From Crocodylus rhombifer (Eukaryota; Chordata; Crocodylia; Crocodylidae): a stretch of 64,000 nucleotides of DNA. Below are positions 61,367 through 64,000 of the stretch, piece by piece (the first letter of the stretch is position 1; every line of letters starts with the position of its first letter). The notes under the pieces are model-generated. The model was not told the DNA's origin, ran no database searches, and saw only the letters and a list, made by a program, of their open reading frames with translations. The stretch is taken from positions 506,206 to 570,205 of the forward strand of contig JAVSML010024348.1 of NCBI GenBank assembly GCA_038503035.1. Direction: 5' to 3'. Made by a program: the position numbers and the translations under genes.

Positions 61367-62019
61367 TAGAGGTACACCAATATATCGGTCACATATCGGA
61401 TCAACACCAATAAAAGTAAAATTATCAGCATCAGCAATCAGCTTTTTCAGCTCAGGGCCAGAGGCTGCACTGGCCTCTTCACAGCAGGGGGGCTGGGCCA
61501 GGGCTGCACTGTCACTGGGAGGTGTGGCTACGGCAAATTCTGGGGTGGCTCTAGACCATCCTGTACCAACCCCTCCCAGCAGTACCACCGCCACCCACCC
61601 TGCTCTTCCCGCTCCATCCTGAGCACAGGGGCCCTGAAATCACAGCGGGCAGCCTGCCCTCACCCCATACACAAATCCAAATGGCACATGCACCCCATGC
61701 CTCCCCCAGGGGTGCATGCAGGAGGGTGCAGTGCCCCCTCTAGACGAGCTGCCTTTAGCTCCATCCCACTGTTTCGATTGCATTCACTGCACTGGCTGGA
61801 CAGCATCTCCCCTGCCCTACTCCCTCCATCACTGTGGGGTCCTCAATCTGCCTCCCCACATGCCCCTTTTCTCCCATAGATTTAAACAGCCAGACACTGC
61901 TCTCCAAGCTGTCAGGTTGCATTCCTGTAAATCAGCTATTGGATTGGTACTGGACAATATAACTGGTTAATAATCAGCTATTGGTATTAGCCAGAAAAAT
62001 CTTTATCAGTGTACCCTTA
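61367..62019. mobile_element. hAT-type element, same family, copy 3
   Basis: 653 bp, termini TAGAGGTACACCAAT and (reverse) TAAGGGTACACTGAT, flanked by attaaaat and cttaaaat (7/8). It shares the central phrase about ctccctccaccactg and tgcccctt with copies 1 and 2 but is shorter, so it carries an internal deletion relative to them. Confidence 0.8.
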
Positions 62020-63863
62020 CTTAAAATGAGGCAAAATCTTGCAGGTATGGCCTTAGACATGGGGTGGGAGCACATCTAAAATAGTTATAGCAGCAGACTG
62101 GGAGTCAAGATTTGCTGGTGCTACTCACTCACTGGGTGAGTCAGGCAAATATCTTCACGAAACATACCTGTCCAAGTCACTCATCAAGTTTACAAAAGTA
62201 ATATTTTACCATGAACAAGCAATTTTCCCTTTATCACCATGTTCCTTCATTTCAGGCAAAGGCATGAACTATAAAAATCTGAATTTCAGTAAGCAGTGTC
62301 AAGTATAGTCGCTCTCCAAAAATGGCTTTCCCCCATTTTGCATCTCACTGCTTATGGTTCCAAGCCCTATTTGTTGATTTTACATAATGTTTTAAGATGT
62401 GACTAGTTTTAATTATTCATCTACTAAATGTAAGTATCTTTATAAGAGTTTAACCAAGTGTGTTTTTCCTCATAAAAAAAACAGCAGCTACAGATCAACA
62501 TTTATTGTAGCCAAGCACCCACAAACAGGGACAAACTGGCTTTCTAATCTAAAAGGAAATAATCATTACTCCTTCAGGAGTTTGCACCCTCCCAAAGATC
62601 AGGTTCTTTTCAACAACACTGCAACTAGACTATTTTATAAACACACATACTTCTGAACTGAGGAAAAAACTGGGCACATTCCTTGCATTCTGCTTCCTGA
62701 ATTTCTCATGCTTCTGATAAAGCTCACATATGACTGTGCAACCTTTCCAGTCTTGAAAAATGAGATATTAGAAAAAAATCTGTCCTTCCTCTCCACAACA
62801 CAGAGACCATATGCATACGTCCAACAAAATCCCTCAAATTCTGACGTCCATACTGTATGTTTTCTTTCAGCATAGCTGACATAACTAATTCTCTTAGCAA
62901 TGATTTAGATTGCCTGAGATCTTCAATTAGTGCAACATCAGATTGATAAATCAGAGTCTCACCTACAAGATATTCTTCCTGCCCTCCTTCAAAGCTCTGA
63001 TTTAACTTAAATGTGACCAGCAATCCCGTGATAATAGCCACAGGACATCACAGTGAAAAAAAAAAAAAAAATCAACACCCAAGTTCAAATTGGAGGCTAG
63101 ACTAGACACGCCATAACCTGGAAAAAGAAACATGGTATTCATGAACTGGAATTATTATACCAAGAATCTCAACTAAATGAATAAGTGAAGACATCAGAGT
63201 TGTAAAGTAGAAAGAGGAGGGATTTGATAAGCACCTGTGATCATTCTTTCTATACTATAACATGACAGTGTTATAGTATGACAGATGACTCCTACCAACT
63301 GTCTGAGGAATAAGCAGGCTGGGATTTAGGGTGATCAGTGAATCCTGAAGGTAATCAATACCCATTGCTCCTTGAGATTCTGGTTCTTTGGCAACATCAG
63401 GAAAACACGACAAAAATCTTGGTGTGCCAAACTCCGCTCACCTTATCCATTTGATAACAGAATCTAAGCACACTAAAAGGGTACTCTCCAGAGAAGAGAG
63501 CAGGGGGCAGAGGGCCTAAATTACTCCTTGTGCAGTAAAGCACGGTTTAATCCTCAAGGGCAGTAGACTGCAAATGTGTCAAAACTGCTCTTCCTCTTAC
63601 AGAGTTTCTGATGGCGATGCCAATCCCTCACTTCGTTCAGCCCACCAATCCTCTGGCAGAGTTCAGGAACACCGGGCTGCCAGCTAGGTTCTCTGTCTTC
63701 TGTCTGCATTTCCTCTTACAGGGTTGTTACATGACATGAGAAGCAGGAGCACGGTACAAAACACTCCCTTAAACCTGGAACCTCCTACAGACGCAGGCCT
63801 AGCCTTTGTTATACCGGAACTTGTGGCAGAGTAGGAAGGTTTATTTAAAGGAAAAAAAAAATA

Positions 63864-64000
63864 CAGGTTTCCCTTGCCAACCATGAGGGTAGGTTCCTGA
63901 AAGTTCCCATGGCTGGCAAAACTGTGGTTGGCAAAACCAGCAGGGCTGGGGGAGCAGGGGCCATGGGTGGGGGTGAGGGGCACCAGCAAGGCTGGGGGGG
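63864..64000. mobile_element. Start of a Tigger-like or related element, cut by the window edge
   Basis: Begins caggtttcccttgccaacc directly after a TA, followed by ggtaggttcctgaaa and repeated ggcaaaac phrases, as in pogo-type non-autonomous elements. The right end is outside the window. Confidence 0.4.

Larger units (their letters stand above)
47754..64000. other. Upstream DNA: presumed ECPAS intron 1 and/or 5' flank, no supported exon
   Basis: No exon matching the ECPAS N-terminus, no CpG-island promoter and no other gene was found. Elements present are an hAT at 47,848-48,280, CR1 at 48,350-48,898, a Tigger-like element at 49,671-50,222, a GC-rich repeat at 50,225-51,133, hATs at 51,971-52,323 and 54,117-54,542, Harbinger-type MITEs at 53,406-53,661 and 54,638-54,960, CR1 at 59,297-60,170, an hAT at 61,367-62,019 and the start of another element at 63,864. 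Stretches between (48.9-49.7, 52.3-53.4, 55.0-59.3, 60.2-61.4 and 62.0-63.9 kb) look like unique AT-rich sequence, apart from short repeat scraps at 55.75 and 56.69 kb. Confidence 0.7.

Noticed and set aside
1..64000. CRISPR arrays, bacterial operons, riboswitches, tRNA or rRNA genes, integrated retrovirus
   Set aside because: No regularly spaced repeats of CRISPR type, no clover-leaf tRNA recognised by eye, and no gag/pol/env-like frame. The RT remnants present belong to LINEs, not to a retrovirus.

Overview
The window is vertebrate nuclear DNA, most likely from a sauropsid and probably a crocodilian (a turtle is possible). The evidence is: a split gene with GT-AG introns; many CR1 LINE fragments with the 3' end usual in birds, crocodilians and turtles; abundant hAT elements with 8-bp target-site duplications; and small Harbinger-type elements flanked by TAA or ACT. 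The species call is an inference. No bacterial gene, operon, CRISPR array or integrated virus was seen.

The only gene I can support is ECPAS (ECM29/KIAA0368), the HEAT-repeat adaptor of the 26S proteasome, on the minus strand. I assembled 25 internal coding exons by hand, from 47,753 (5'-most) to 228 (3'-most). All have GT donors, AG acceptors and matching phases. They total 2,958 nt, or 985 complete codons plus split codons at both ends. The exon with the start codon must lie right of 64,000, or was not recognised. The C-terminal half lies left of base 1. Residue numbers below are local: residue 1 is the first complete codon of exon w1.

Layout: 1-47,753 is ECPAS exons and introns. 47,754-64,000 is upstream DNA, presumably intron 1 and/or 5' flank, with no supported exon. 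The introns are filled with mobile elements. CR1 pieces lie at 24.6, 38.1-39.5, 40.4, 41.3-41.9 (minus), 46.3, 46.9, 48.3 and 59.3 kb. A second, decayed LINE lies on the minus strand at 25.2-27.05 kb. Two copies of one 552-553 bp Tigger/pogo-like element lie at 1.9 and 49.7 kb. Three copies of one hAT family lie at 4.3, 27.3 and 61.4 kb. There are several other hAT, Harbinger and fold-back elements, and a 400-base assembly gap at 20,269-20,668.

The most interesting non-gene signals are: a PCNA-interaction-like peptide (QxxLxxFF) kept in the transposase remnant of the Tigger-like element; two nearly identical CR1 copies in opposite orientation 0.4 kb apart in the largest resolved intron; a 63-bp (21-codon) minisatellite open in frame; and transposon ends within about 75-100 bp of ECPAS exons. 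I found no convincing new biological system.
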